Of a stretch of 64,000 bases of DNA, positions 46,342-54,704 are shown one piece after another. The stretch is from Spirulina major PCC 6313. GTDB lineage: Bacteria > Cyanobacteriota > Cyanobacteriia > Cyanobacteriales > Spirulinaceae. The notes under the pieces were generated by a model that saw only the letters and a list, made by a program, of their open reading frames with translations, searched no databases and was not told the DNA's origin. The stretch lies in NCBI RefSeq assembly GCF_001890765.1, contig NZ_KV878783.1, forward strand, positions 4,368,771 to 4,432,770, written 5' to 3'. The first letter of the stretch is position 1. The number at the start of each line of letters is the position of its first letter. Both the position numbers and the translations under genes were made by a program.

Positions 46342-47412
46342 ATGCCGTTTCAACCGACTAATTTGTCTGAATTTCATAACGATGTGTTTGAAAACACCAC
46401 CCTGGGGCAACTGTGTGGCACGGATGAGCGTTTTCGCGATCGCTACCTTGTCCTGCGGATGCTCGGCCGGGGCGGATTTGGTGTGACCTTTTTAGCCCGT
46501 GACATGATGCTGCCGGGTAAACCCTTTTGTGTGATTAAGCAACTGTGCCCCCGCGTCAGTGAACTCCGCGCCCTAGATACCGCCCGCCACCGCTTCAAAC
46601 GCGAGGCTAAAATCCTCGCCACCCTGGGCAGCCATTCCCAAATTCCGATGCTCTTGGACTACTTTGTCCTTGAAGATGAGTTTTATCTGGTGCAGGAATA
46701 CATCAAAGGCGCGACCCTCGCTCGCCTCGTGCGGCGGCAAGGAGTCCAGCCCGAAGCGATCGTGCGTCGCATTCTGCGCGAAGTGGCAAAACTGCTCCAC
46801 TTTGTCCACAGCCAAGGGGTAATTCACCGCGACATCAAGCCCCAAAACATCATCCTCTCCCAAGATCGGCAAATTGTGCTGATTGACTTTGGCGCGGTGA
46901 AGGCGGAACTCGCTGGCATTGCGGATAGTAGCATTCAGAACGGGGTCACCACCCATTTTGTCGGCACGGTGGGGTTTGCGCCTCCGGAACAGTTTTCCCT
47001 GCGTCCGGTCTATTCGAGCGATCTTTACGCATTGGGGGTCACCTGCCTCTACCTTTTAACGGGAAAAGCGCCCCTCGATTTCAAAAGCAACCCCCGCACC
47101 GGAGAATTGTTTTGGCAGGACAAGGTACAGGTGAGCCGGAGTTTTCATCAAATCTTGACGCAAATGCTGCGCCCCACGCCCCAAGATCGGTATCAAACGG
47201 CGGCTGAGATTCTCGCGGCGATGGAGGCGGTGTCCCCCCAGGATAATCTCTCAAACTGCATGAATTCAACGCCGGTCACACCCCCCACAGGATCAGCCGC
47301 ACCCCAGCGCATTTCGTCCTTAGCCCGCACGGCTGAGGCGATCCGGATTCGGAATGGGCGGCGAGCGGCGCAACCGCATCCCCCTCGTAATGTTTTGCAA
47401 AGTTCGGGCTAG
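46342..47412 (+). CDS. Serine/threonine protein kinase
   Basis: 356 residues, a kinase domain with a short tail. Seen: MLGRGGFGVTFLARD near residue 42, Lys in CVIKQL, EYIKGATLARLV hinge, catalytic loop IHRDIKPQNII near residue 165, LIDFGAVKAE, and an APE-like FAPPEQF. All catalytic residues are intact and the loop has Arg (RD kinase). The last 60 residues are Pro/Arg-rich and disordered, with no membrane helix. It precedes a TPR gene by 86 bases on the same strand, suggesting a kinase-scaffold pair. Confidence 0.92.
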   Translation: MPFQPTNLSEFHNDVFENTTLGQLCGTDERFRDRYLVLRMLGRGGFGVTFLARDMMLPGKPFCVIKQLCPRVSELRALDTARHRFKREAKILATLGSHSQIPMLLDYFVLEDEFYLVQEYIKGATLARLVRRQGVQPEAIVRRILREVAKLLHFVHSQGVIHRDIKPQNIILSQDRQIVLIDFGAVKAELAGIADSSIQNGVTTHFVGTVGFAPPEQFSLRPVYSSDLYALGVTCLYLLTGKAPLDFKSNPRTGELFWQDKVQVSRSFHQILTQMLRPTPQDRYQTAAEILAAMEAVSPQDNLSNCMNSTPVTPPTGSAAPQRISSLARTAEAIRIRNGRRAAQPHPPRNVLQSSG

Positions 47413-47498
47413 ACTCCGGTGGCCTGTTCCAAGTCACTGCGATCGCCGATACACTGGAAAGGATAGGATACTTTGGCAACTCGGTTTAGGGGGATGGC

Positions 47499-48527
47499 TT
47501 GGCGGACCAGTCCAATTATGGCGATGAGCCGCTGACCACATTACGAGTCACCGGTGATTCGGTATTGCGCGATCGCAAGGTGGCGGATGTGGGTGGGCAG
47601 TTGCTGGATCGAGGCATTCAACATCAGCATCGGGGGGAACTAGAGTCCGCCATCCTTGTGCTGAAGCAGGCCCTTGATCTGTTCATTCAGCGCAAGCAAG
47701 TCCGGAACCAAGTGAAGGCCCTGTATTATATTGGGCTGACCTATTACAGCGATGGGAAATACGACGCAGCCCAACAGGCCGCCGAGGCAGGCCTAGAGGC
47801 GGTATCCGATTTAGATGATCCGCGCTTAATGGCGCAGGTTTTGAGCCTGTTGGGCAATACCTATCGCCACCAAGACCGCTACGATCGCGCCTTGGAGGTG
47901 CAGCAGCGGGGCTTAAAACTGTTCTTGAACCTCAAAGATCGAGCCGGAGCGATGGCGCTGCTGAACAACTTAGGCTTGACCCATAAGGCCCAAGGGAATC
48001 ACCGCAACGCGATCACCTGCCAAAAACAAGCCTTAACCTTTGCCGAAGCATTGGGCGATGAAACAACGATCGCCCAAATCCTCAAAAACCTGGGCAATGC
48101 CTGCTATTCCCTGGGACAATATGGCGAAGCGATCACCTACTACGAGCGCCGCCTGCAAATGGCCACCGCGAAACAAGAGCACCGCATTGTGCTGCAAGTG
48201 CTCCGCAATTTGGGGAATACAGCCTATACCGTGGGAGATTACGAAAAAGCGATCGCCTACAGTCATCAGCGGCTCCAACTCGCCCAAGATCAAGAAGACT
48301 TCCGCGCCCATGAACAAGCCCTCAGTAGCCTAGGGGTTGCCTACGAAGCCCTCGGAGACTACGAAAATGCAATTTTGTATTATGAAGAACGGTTAATCTT
48401 GGCGCGGCAAAATAGCGATCGCCGCATCGAACAACAAGCCCTCAGCAGTCTACGCACCACCTGTTACGCCATGGGCGATTATGGCCGCTTGATGAAATAC
48501 CAAAGTGGAGAAGTGACAGGATTTTAG
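47499..48527 (+). CDS. Tetratricopeptide repeat protein
   Basis: 342 residues made almost entirely of TPRs of about 40 residues each, as in the LGN/Rapsyn type (LLGNTYRHQDRYDRALEVQQ, LNNLGLTHKAQGNHRNAITCQ, LKNLGNACYSLGQYGEAITYY, LRNLGNTAYTVGDYEKAIAYS, LSSLGVAYEALGDYENAILYY), seven or so in all. It would scaffold other proteins in the cytosol. The start is TTG 47499 after AGGGGGA; the ATG five bases earlier is out of frame and short. Probably cotranscribed with the kinase. Confidence 0.9.
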   Translation: MADQSNYGDEPLTTLRVTGDSVLRDRKVADVGGQLLDRGIQHQHRGELESAILVLKQALDLFIQRKQVRNQVKALYYIGLTYYSDGKYDAAQQAAEAGLEAVSDLDDPRLMAQVLSLLGNTYRHQDRYDRALEVQQRGLKLFLNLKDRAGAMALLNNLGLTHKAQGNHRNAITCQKQALTFAEALGDETTIAQILKNLGNACYSLGQYGEAITYYERRLQMATAKQEHRIVLQVLRNLGNTAYTVGDYEKAIAYSHQRLQLAQDQEDFRAHEQALSSLGVAYEALGDYENAILYYEERLILARQNSDRRIEQQALSSLRTTCYAMGDYGRLMKYQSGEVTGF

Positions 48528-49047
48528 CGCAGGAGAACCCCTCCCCATGACAGCGTGATCTACCCGCCGCTCCCCCCCAAAAACAGCATCTAAACTGTCA
48601 TGATTCCGATCCAAAATGCCTGAAGGACTCAACAGCGGCAAACACGCGAGGTCTGTGATACCATTGCCTAAGCGTTAGCGCAAACCTTAGTATTTTGGAG
48701 ATATCTAGTCCGAATCTTAGGCTTTCCCACCTTCTATCCATCCTGCCCATTGTCGTGATGATGCCAGCGCGTTAGCCCAGTCAAACACAGGAGCAACAAC
48801 TGATCAAATCCCAAGGTCACGGTGGCTTGCCTTCCCCTGCGGATCTACGATTAGGTTCAGCGTAACGCCATTCTCTGTGTATTCTGTTGAAGGGTGAATC
48901 CTAAACATTCAGGCATTTCCGAGTCTAGTCTTGAGCTACGTTTGGATGAGCGTCATAAAGATGGGCAAGAGTTCGCCGTTTGCTGTTGAAGGTGTCACGC
49001 TCAATCAAAATCACCTTATTTTTTTTGACGATCAGGAGAAAAAACCT
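48528..49047. other. Intergenic region before the CAAD gene
   Basis: About 520 bases. No gene, tRNA or strong hairpin recognised. An open frame in phase with the CAAD gene extends upstream to 48931, but the ribosome site points to 49048. Confidence 0.5.
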
Positions 49048-49491
49048 ATGGAACCGAATATTCAATCTTCCGAAACTGAAACCCAAGCCCCACAGTCTGC
49101 CCAGATCAACACCGAATCCTCTGGTGCTATTTCTCCTGCGACTGCACCTGCTAGCGGTCAAGAATGGCAAGAATGGTTAGAACCCGTGTCCGACTTTTTG
49201 GCGAAGTTACCGGATTACCTGGGGAAATTCTTCTCGGACTACAAGCAACCCTTGATCACCGTGGGTTTGATTGTGGCTGGGATTATTACGGTGAAATTAA
49301 CGTTAGCGTTGTTGTCAGCGATTAATGATGTGCCGCTGTTGGCCCCTGTGTTTGAATTGGTGGGGATTGCCTACACTGGTTGGTTTGTCTATCGCTACCT
49401 CTTGCAGTCGAAAACACGCAGCGAATTGGTGCAGGAATTTAACACCCTGAAAGCAGAGGTTTTGGGGGGAAGCGAAGGAAAGAAAGGCTAA
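49048..49491 (+). CDS. CAAD / CURT1-like thylakoid membrane protein
   Basis: 147 residues. A polar Gln/Thr/Ser/Ala-rich N-terminus (about 50 residues) leads to an amphipathic helix (FLAKLPDYLGKFFSDYKQ), two membrane helices (TVGLIVAGIITVKLTLALL; VFELVGIAYTGWFVYRYLL) and a charged C-terminal helix (RSELVQEFNTLKAEVL). This layout defines the CAAD domain, found attached to some cyanobacterial aminoacyl-tRNA synthetases and as stand-alone CurT, which bends thylakoid margins. AGGAG lies nine bases before ATG 49048. A terminator follows. Confidence 0.88.
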   Translation: MEPNIQSSETETQAPQSAQINTESSGAISPATAPASGQEWQEWLEPVSDFLAKLPDYLGKFFSDYKQPLITVGLIVAGIITVKLTLALLSAINDVPLLAPVFELVGIAYTGWFVYRYLLQSKTRSELVQEFNTLKAEVLGGSEGKKG

Positions 49492-49534
49492 ACGTCTGTT
49501 GAATCAACCTGCTTTGATTTGGTACTAAACGAAG

Positions 49535-49561
49535 GATGTAGCATGGCTACATCTTTTTTTT
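49535..49561 (+). terminator. Intrinsic terminator of the CAAD gene
   Basis: GATGTAGC (49535-49542) pairs with GCTACATC (49546-49553) around ATG, followed by eight T. It lies within 20 bases of the next gene start. Confidence 0.92.
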
Positions 49562-49579
49562 CGCTTGGGGAGATTGATC

Positions 49580-51169
49580 GTGAAGCAGAAACCCATACCC
49601 AGCCAATTTTGGGGGGGGAGTGTGATGATGATCGCCCTGGCTGCTACTCCTCTGCCTCTCTTTGCCCAAGCACCGATCCCGATTGTGGTGGAGCGGGTGG
49701 TGTTGGTGGGGAATACGGTGGTGAGCCGTGACGATGTGGCGGATTTGTTGGCGACGGTGGAGGGGAAAACGGTGACGCTAGATGCACTCCAAGCGGTGGC
49801 GGCGGGGATTACTCAACGCTATCACGAGGCGGGCTATATTACGTCGAGCGCGGTGCTGGGCAACCAAGCGATTACGCCGCGTGGGGAGGTGACGATTCAG
49901 GTGGTTGAGGCGGGGGTGGATGGGGTGGTGATTGAGGGGACGCGGCGACTGCGGCAGGGATATCTGCGCGATCGCCTCGCCCCCGGCCTCACTCGTCCCC
50001 TCCAGATCAATCGCCTTGAAACCGCTCTCCAACTGCTCCGGCGTGATCCCCTCTTGAAATCCCTCACAGCCCAACTCGAAGTGATTTCCCCGACCCAAAC
50101 CCAACTCCGGATCACGATAGAAGAGGCGAAATCGGTGGCGGGTGAGGTGCAGATCAGCAATGATTCACCGGCGAGTGTGGGGTCGGAACGGTTGCAGGGG
50201 GTGGGGCGCGATCGCAACCTCACCGGCCGGGGCGATCAACTTCAACTCAGCTACGCTCGCACCACTACGGGCGGCTCCGAAAGCGTCGATCTCGCCTATT
50301 CCCTTCCCCTCAACCCCCAAAACGGCACGCTCTCCCTCCGCACCGTTTTCGACCGTAACCGCATTACCCAAGTCCCCCTCGATGCGTTTGACATCACCGG
50401 CGCGTCCCAACTCTATCAACTCAGTTGGCGGCAACCCCTGTACCGGACCCTCACCGCAGAATTTGCCCTCTCGCTGGATCTCGCCCATCGTAACGGCCAA
50501 ACCTTCCTGTTTGGCAGTCCCCAGCCCTTTGGGGTCGGCCCGGATGAGGATGGGGTGAGCCGGACGACGGTGATCCGTTTCGGCCAGGACTATCTGCGGC
50601 GGGATCTGACGGGGGTGTGGTCGCTGCGATCGCAATTCAACATCGGCACAGGCTGGCTCGCTGGCACGATTAACGCCGCCCCAACTCCCGATAGCCGCTT
50701 TTTCAGTTGGTCGGGTCAAGTGCAACGGATCGAAGCCCTCAGTGCCGATCATCTCATTGTGGGGCAGCTTGATGTTCAACTCACCCCCGATAGCCTGCTC
50801 CCCTCCGAGCAATTTGTGATCGGGGGACGGCAATCCCTGCGGGGGTATCGTCAAAATGCCCGGTCTGCGGACAATGGCCTGCGCGTTTCACTGGAAAACC
50901 GGATCACCCTCGAACGGGATCACACCGGCCAATCCGTCGTCCAACTGATTCCCTTCCTGGACAGCGGAGCGGTGTGGAACCATCCCGATAACCCCAATAC
51001 CCTCCTTTCGCCGACGGTGCTACTGGGGGCAGGGGTTGGCCTAGAGTGGATGGTAGAACGGGGGTTGACCCTCACGTTTGATTACGGATTACCGTTGATT
51101 CCCCTCAGTGATGCGGGGGATAATGCCCAAGATCTGGGAATCTATTTTCAGATTCAGTATGGGTGGTGA
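49580..51169 (+). CDS. TpsB/FhaC-like outer membrane transporter with POTRA domain
   Basis: About 529 residues. A signal segment (VMMIALAATPLPLFAQA) precedes a POTRA-2 type domain (VVERVVLVGNTVVSRDDVADL, YHEAGYITSSAVL) and a second POTRA (GTRRLRQGYLRDRLAP, LQLLRRDPLLKSLTAQL). The rest forms a 16-strand barrel with the conserved VIGGRQSLRGYRQN near residue 435 and an aromatic C-terminal residue (YGW). Such proteins export TpsA-type adhesins or haemolysins or insert outer membrane cargo. No TpsA gene follows. GTG 49580 has GGGGAGA seven bases upstream; earlier TTG starts are weaker. Confidence 0.87.
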   Translation: MKQKPIPSQFWGGSVMMIALAATPLPLFAQAPIPIVVERVVLVGNTVVSRDDVADLLATVEGKTVTLDALQAVAAGITQRYHEAGYITSSAVLGNQAITPRGEVTIQVVEAGVDGVVIEGTRRLRQGYLRDRLAPGLTRPLQINRLETALQLLRRDPLLKSLTAQLEVISPTQTQLRITIEEAKSVAGEVQISNDSPASVGSERLQGVGRDRNLTGRGDQLQLSYARTTTGGSESVDLAYSLPLNPQNGTLSLRTVFDRNRITQVPLDAFDITGASQLYQLSWRQPLYRTLTAEFALSLDLAHRNGQTFLFGSPQPFGVGPDEDGVSRTTVIRFGQDYLRRDLTGVWSLRSQFNIGTGWLAGTINAAPTPDSRFFSWSGQVQRIEALSADHLIVGQLDVQLTPDSLLPSEQFVIGGRQSLRGYRQNARSADNGLRVSLENRITLERDHTGQSVVQLIPFLDSGAVWNHPDNPNTLLSPTVLLGAGVGLEWMVERGLTLTFDYGLPLIPLSDAGDNAQDLGIYFQIQYGW

Positions 51170-51213
51170 TGTCTGTGAAGACCGTCTAGCGGGGAGTTGT
51201 CAGGTTGTTCTCG

Positions 51214-51924
51214 CTAAGGGGCGGTGAGAAATACGGGTTCGGTTTGGCGGCGCAGTTGGCCGTTGGCTAAGCGATCGTAGATGAGGGGTTCGCCGGTTTC
51301 AATTTCGAGGTGGGGCACGTCCTCGGCGGGAATGGATTCGAGTTCCATAACAATTGAGCGGAGTGAGTTACCGTGAGCCACGAGCAACACATTCGCCCCT
51401 GCTTTGAGGAGGGGTAAAATACGGTAATTAAAAAATGGAATCGTGCGCGCAGCCGTATCGGCTAAACTTTCGCCACCGGGCGGACGAGTTTGATAGGAAC
51501 GTCGCCATTGTTGCACAAGATCATGACCGACGGTGTCCGCCATTGTTGCTTTGTTATAGCCTTGTAGATCTCCGTAGTGGCGTTCGTCTAAGTTGGGGGA
51601 TTGAAAGATGGGAATTTCTTCGTCTTGATGGCCTTCATACTGATCCCAATTATGCCAGTCAGGATCGGCGGGATCGTGCTTAAAAACGGGGCTTTTCGAG
51701 TCAGTTCTAGATGGCCCTTCGGTGAGACAAATGGCCATCGTTTCCATCGCCCGCATCAGCAAACTGGTAAAGGCAACATCCACGGGATAGAGGGAAATTT
51801 TCCGGGCGGCGGCGATCGCTTCTTGACGACCGTGATGATTAAGGGGCACGTCCACCCAACCACTAAAGCGGTTTTGGGCGTTCCAGGTACTTTGACCATG
51901 GCGCACGAGAATGAGGTGGGGCAT
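51214..51924 (-). CDS. gpmA: 2,3-bisphosphoglycerate-dependent phosphoglycerate mutase
   Basis: 236 residues interconverting 3- and 2-phosphoglycerate in glycolysis. The phospho-His is in LILVRHGQSTWN (residue 9), the partner Glu in LDERHYGDLQGYNK and the second His in LLVAHGNSLRSIV near residue 182. GGGAG lies eight bases before ATG 51924. The insert KISLYPVDVAFTS is typical of bacterial dPGMs. Confidence 0.92.
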   Translation of the reverse strand: MPHLILVRHGQSTWNAQNRFSGWVDVPLNHHGRQEAIAAARKISLYPVDVAFTSLLMRAMETMAICLTEGPSRTDSKSPVFKHDPADPDWHNWDQYEGHQDEEIPIFQSPNLDERHYGDLQGYNKATMADTVGHDLVQQWRRSYQTRPPGGESLADTAARTIPFFNYRILPLLKAGANVLLVAHGNSLRSIVMELESIPAEDVPHLEIETGEPLIYDRLANGQLRRQTEPVFLTAP

Positions 51925-52256
51925 AGGGTGATCTCCCAAAAATGATATTCGGTAGTGGGGGCGATCGCTCTCATTCCATCATTAACCCAGAAGGATAATT
52001 GTGGTGCGAGGAATGGAAGCGATCGCCACGGGCCCACTGTTACACCTACACTAATCAATCTGGCTCCCCATTGCCCTCTCTCAATTGATAGACCTGACAC
52101 TGCCAAAACCCTAACACTTACGGTCTAAATTCCCAAAAATGGGACAGCAAAAAGGGAGAGTTTTCACTCTCCCAAAGTACTATCAAACCTCTCACCAACA
52201 CATTAAGTTAAGTCTTGAACATCAAAAAAACGTTCAACGTTAGAGACCAGAATCGG
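51925..52256. other. Intergenic region between gpmA and the sigma factor gene
   Basis: About 330 bases with the promoter of gpmA and the terminator of the sigma gene (separate entry). No other gene or repeat recognised. Confidence 0.55.
52149..52173 (-). terminator. Intrinsic terminator of the sigma factor gene
   Basis: On the minus strand GGGAGAG-TGAAAA-CTCTCCC makes a seven-pair stem followed by TTTTT. It lies about 85 bases past the sigma gene stop. Confidence 0.88.
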
Positions 52257-53243
52257 TTAACTCGCGATATATTCTTGAACCCGTGCCCGACGCTTGCGTA
52301 ATTGATTCAGGGCTTGTTGTTCGAGTTGCCGAACACGCTCCCGGCTGAGGCTGAGTTGTTCACCAATTTTAGCCAGTGACAAGGGATTACCATCTTCTAA
52401 GCCGTAGCGGAGGATGATCACCCGTCGCTGTTGGGGCGTGAGTTCCGAGATCAAGCTTTGCAAGTCTTGACGGAGGGATTCTTGGGTGGCGTAGTCATCG
52501 GGGGAAGCGTCTTCATCTTCGAGGAGTTCCGACAGTTCGGTGTCGTGGTTGTCCCCGACACGCATATCCAAGGACAGGGGATGACGCGCCACGGTGAGGT
52601 AGTCCCGCACTTGGCTGGGTTCCATTTCAAGGGCGATCGCAATGTCCTTCGGCGTGGCGCGGCGACCCAATTCTTGAGCCAGTTCGCGCTGGGTCTTCTT
52701 GATTTTGTTGAGTTTTTCGGTGATGTGGATCGGCAGACGGACGGTGCGCGATTGTTGAGCAATGGCGCGGGTAATCGCCTGACGAATCCACCAATAGGCA
52801 TAGGTGGAAAATTTATAGCCACGGGTCGGATCAAATTTTTCGACCCCGCGTTCTAGCCCTAACGCGCCTTCTTGGAGCAGATCGAGGAACTCCATGTTGC
52901 GCTTTTGGTATTTCTTCGCGATCGAGACCACGAGGCGCAAGTTAGCTTCGATCATCGCCCGCTTGGCTAGTTTGCCTTGGTTCAGTTGATCTTGCAGTTC
53001 CGTCTCGTTGAGTTGGGCGCGGTCTGCCCATTCAGCCAGGCTCGGCTCGCGATCGCACTCTTCGACCAACTGTTCTTGGTGGGCAAGCAGTTCCATCATC
53101 TGCTGAACTTGCTTCCCGTAACGGATTTCTTGCTCGTGGGTGAGCAAAGGAACACGCCCAATTTCTTGGAGGTAGGTACGCACCAGATCCGTGGAGACCG
53201 CTTTGGGTGCAGTTGAGAGGTTTGCTGTTGGCATGGTTGGCAC
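52257..53243 (-). CDS. Group 2 RNA polymerase sigma factor (RpoD/SigA family)
   Basis: 328 residues. Region 1.2 is DLVRTYLQEIGRVPLLTHEQE; region 2 is NLRLVVSIAKKYQKRNMEFLDLLQEG and KFSTYAYWWIRQAITRAI; region 3 includes LPIHITEKLNKIKKTQREL; region 4 ends with LRYGLEDGNPLSLAKIGEQL and the recognition helix SRERVRQLEQQAL. The length and the lack of a long region 1.1 fit the non-essential group 2 factors of cyanobacteria (SigB-SigE). Which one cannot be decided here. GTG 53243 has AAGGAG four bases upstream; ATG 53234 lies 13 bases from it. Confidence 0.94.
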   Translation of the reverse strand: MPTMPTANLSTAPKAVSTDLVRTYLQEIGRVPLLTHEQEIRYGKQVQQMMELLAHQEQLVEECDREPSLAEWADRAQLNETELQDQLNQGKLAKRAMIEANLRLVVSIAKKYQKRNMEFLDLLQEGALGLERGVEKFDPTRGYKFSTYAYWWIRQAITRAIAQQSRTVRLPIHITEKLNKIKKTQRELAQELGRRATPKDIAIALEMEPSQVRDYLTVARHPLSLDMRVGDNHDTELSELLEDEDASPDDYATQESLRQDLQSLISELTPQQRRVIILRYGLEDGNPLSLAKIGEQLSLSRERVRQLEQQALNQLRKRRARVQEYIAS

Positions 53244-53968
53244 AAGACTCCTTTGGTTGGGTCAGTAACTTCTATGGTGGGGGATAACGGCGATTTCTGG
53301 CGAGGGGGGGAATGGCGAGATCCCCGAACTTCAACCTTTAAGCCATCCCTAGGATTTCCGGGGTTAAGGGATGGGGAGGGCCAGCAATTAAGTCAAGACA
53401 TCAAGACATCAAGCCAGCAATTTCCTCACTTAAGTTGACAGACTCAAAACCATTCGTTATTCTAATTATTGTGTGAGGAGCGAACAAGAAAAGGAACCGA
53501 GACGAAACACGGCAAGTCGTCGGTTCCTTTTCTGATCTCAACACTTTTCGGCATCGCTTCCATATCCTTAATTACTTGATTCATTGATTTTGCTTGGCAG
53601 TAGGGCGGCGGTGTGTCCCTCTGTTGACGCTCGTTTCATCCAGGGTAAATTGATAAGCTACCAGCCTACTCGGTATTGACGAGAACTCTTTCAACTCTTT
53701 ATATTTTCTTCCACCTTGCTGAGACCTCACAACCTCCTTTTGGCAGATATTCTTCAACGACTGAGGGCAGATCAACGCCAGAGCACGTTGTGGAAATTTG
53801 CCGCTGTTAGGATCTGCTTTGGGGTTCAAATGCTTTATAGACAAGCCATTCACGCAAGCAAACTATCCTAATCAGGTCGGAAACTCACCAGACATCTACA
53901 CCGTTAAAACGGCAAAACCCTTTTAGATCGAAATGTGACCTCTAGACGGCCGGCCCCCCATTATCGCG
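53244..53968. other. Long intergenic region between sigma gene and hisIE
   Basis: About 725 bases containing the sigma promoter, a 14-bp inverted repeat (separate entry) and little else that I can read. A minus-strand frame of 90 codons (53581-53853) lacks a ribosome site and looks non-coding. The stretch may contain decayed coding DNA. Confidence 0.45.
53487..53533. repeat. 14-bp perfect inverted repeat
   Basis: AGAAAAGGAACCGA (53487-53500) is the exact reverse complement of TCGGTTCCTTTTCT (53520-53533), with a 19-base spacer that can form a small GAC/GTC stem. It lies 245 bases upstream of the sigma gene start. It might be a terminator for hisIE read-through, a processed RNA or an element end. 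Confidence 0.75.
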
Positions 53969-54613
53969 TTAACGGCGACGTTCGGCAAGTTTTTCGAGGA
54001 CGGCGCGGAAGGGGACATTGTGGTGCGCAAGGGCAACGAGGGTGTGATAGAGCAGATCGGCGGCTTCCCCCGCGATCGCATCCGGGTCATCATCTTTACA
54101 GGCCATCACCACTTCGGCAGATTCTTCACCGATTTTCTTGAGGATTTTGTTATCGCCCCCGGCCAGGAGTGTGCAGGTGTAGGAGTCGGGGTTGGGGTGG
54201 TCACGGCGATCGCAAATCACGTCATAGAGTTCTGACACCATATTTGCCCCCGGTGCTTGTTTATCCCCACCCACTTGGTGGAAACAACTCCGTTCCCCGG
54301 TATGACAGGCGATATCTCCCACCTGTTCAATGGATAGGAGCAGCGCGTCGCTGTCGCAGTCGTAGCGCATTGACTGCACCCGTTGGAGATGGCCAGAGGT
54401 TGCGCCTTTGTGCCAGAGTTCTTGGCGGGAACGGCTCCAATACCAAGCCTCACCCGTTTCCAGGGTTTTGGCCAATGACGCTTGATTCATCCAGGCCAGC
54501 ATCAACACCGTGCCGTCGAGGTGGTCTTGGGCGATCGCCGGCACAAGGCCCTGGTCATTAAACCGGATCTGATCGAGGGGGATAGCAGCGGAAAGGTGGG
54601 ATGCGATCGTCAT
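53969..54613 (-). CDS. hisIE: Bifunctional phosphoribosyl-AMP cyclohydrolase / phosphoribosyl-ATP pyrophosphatase
   Basis: Catalyses steps two and three of histidine synthesis. The HisI half (about residues 15-115) shows [39 protein letters not shown] and the metal site DCDSDALLL. The HisE half (about 125-214) shows [19 protein letters not shown] and the Asp/Glu metal ligands. At 214 residues it is a normal fusion. A 16-base perfect palindrome lies 21-36 bases upstream of its start. Confidence 0.95.
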   Translation of the reverse strand: MTIASHLSAAIPLDQIRFNDQGLVPAIAQDHLDGTVLMLAWMNQASLAKTLETGEAWYWSRSRQELWHKGATSGHLQRVQSMRYDCDSDALLLSIEQVGDIACHTGERSCFHQVGGDKQAPGANMVSELYDVICDRRDHPNPDSYTCTLLAGGDNKILKKIGEESAEVVMACKDDDPDAIAGEAADLLYHTLVALAHHNVPFRAVLEKLAERRR

Positions 54614-54633
54614 AGGTCAGCGGGAACGAGAAA

Positions 54634-54649
54634 GCCATGTATACATGGC
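54634..54649. promoter_or_regulatory. Perfect 16-bp palindrome upstream of hisIE
   Basis: GCCATGTATACATGGC is a perfect palindrome, 21 bases upstream of the hisIE start codon. Its position suits an operator of a dimeric repressor. The regulator is unknown. Confidence 0.4.
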
Positions 54650-54704
54650 GAGATTGCCTTTTTAATTGTCCCCTATTCCGGCCCCGGTGCAAGGCCAAAC
54701 GATC

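Noticed and set aside
50165-50854. 229-codon minus-strand frame inside the TpsB gene
   Set aside because: Antisense to a recognisable barrel protein, low-information Glu/Gly/Pro-rich content.
53581-53853. 90-codon minus-strand frame in the gap between the sigma gene and hisIE
   Set aside because: No ribosome site, no domain; I describe the region as intergenic instead.
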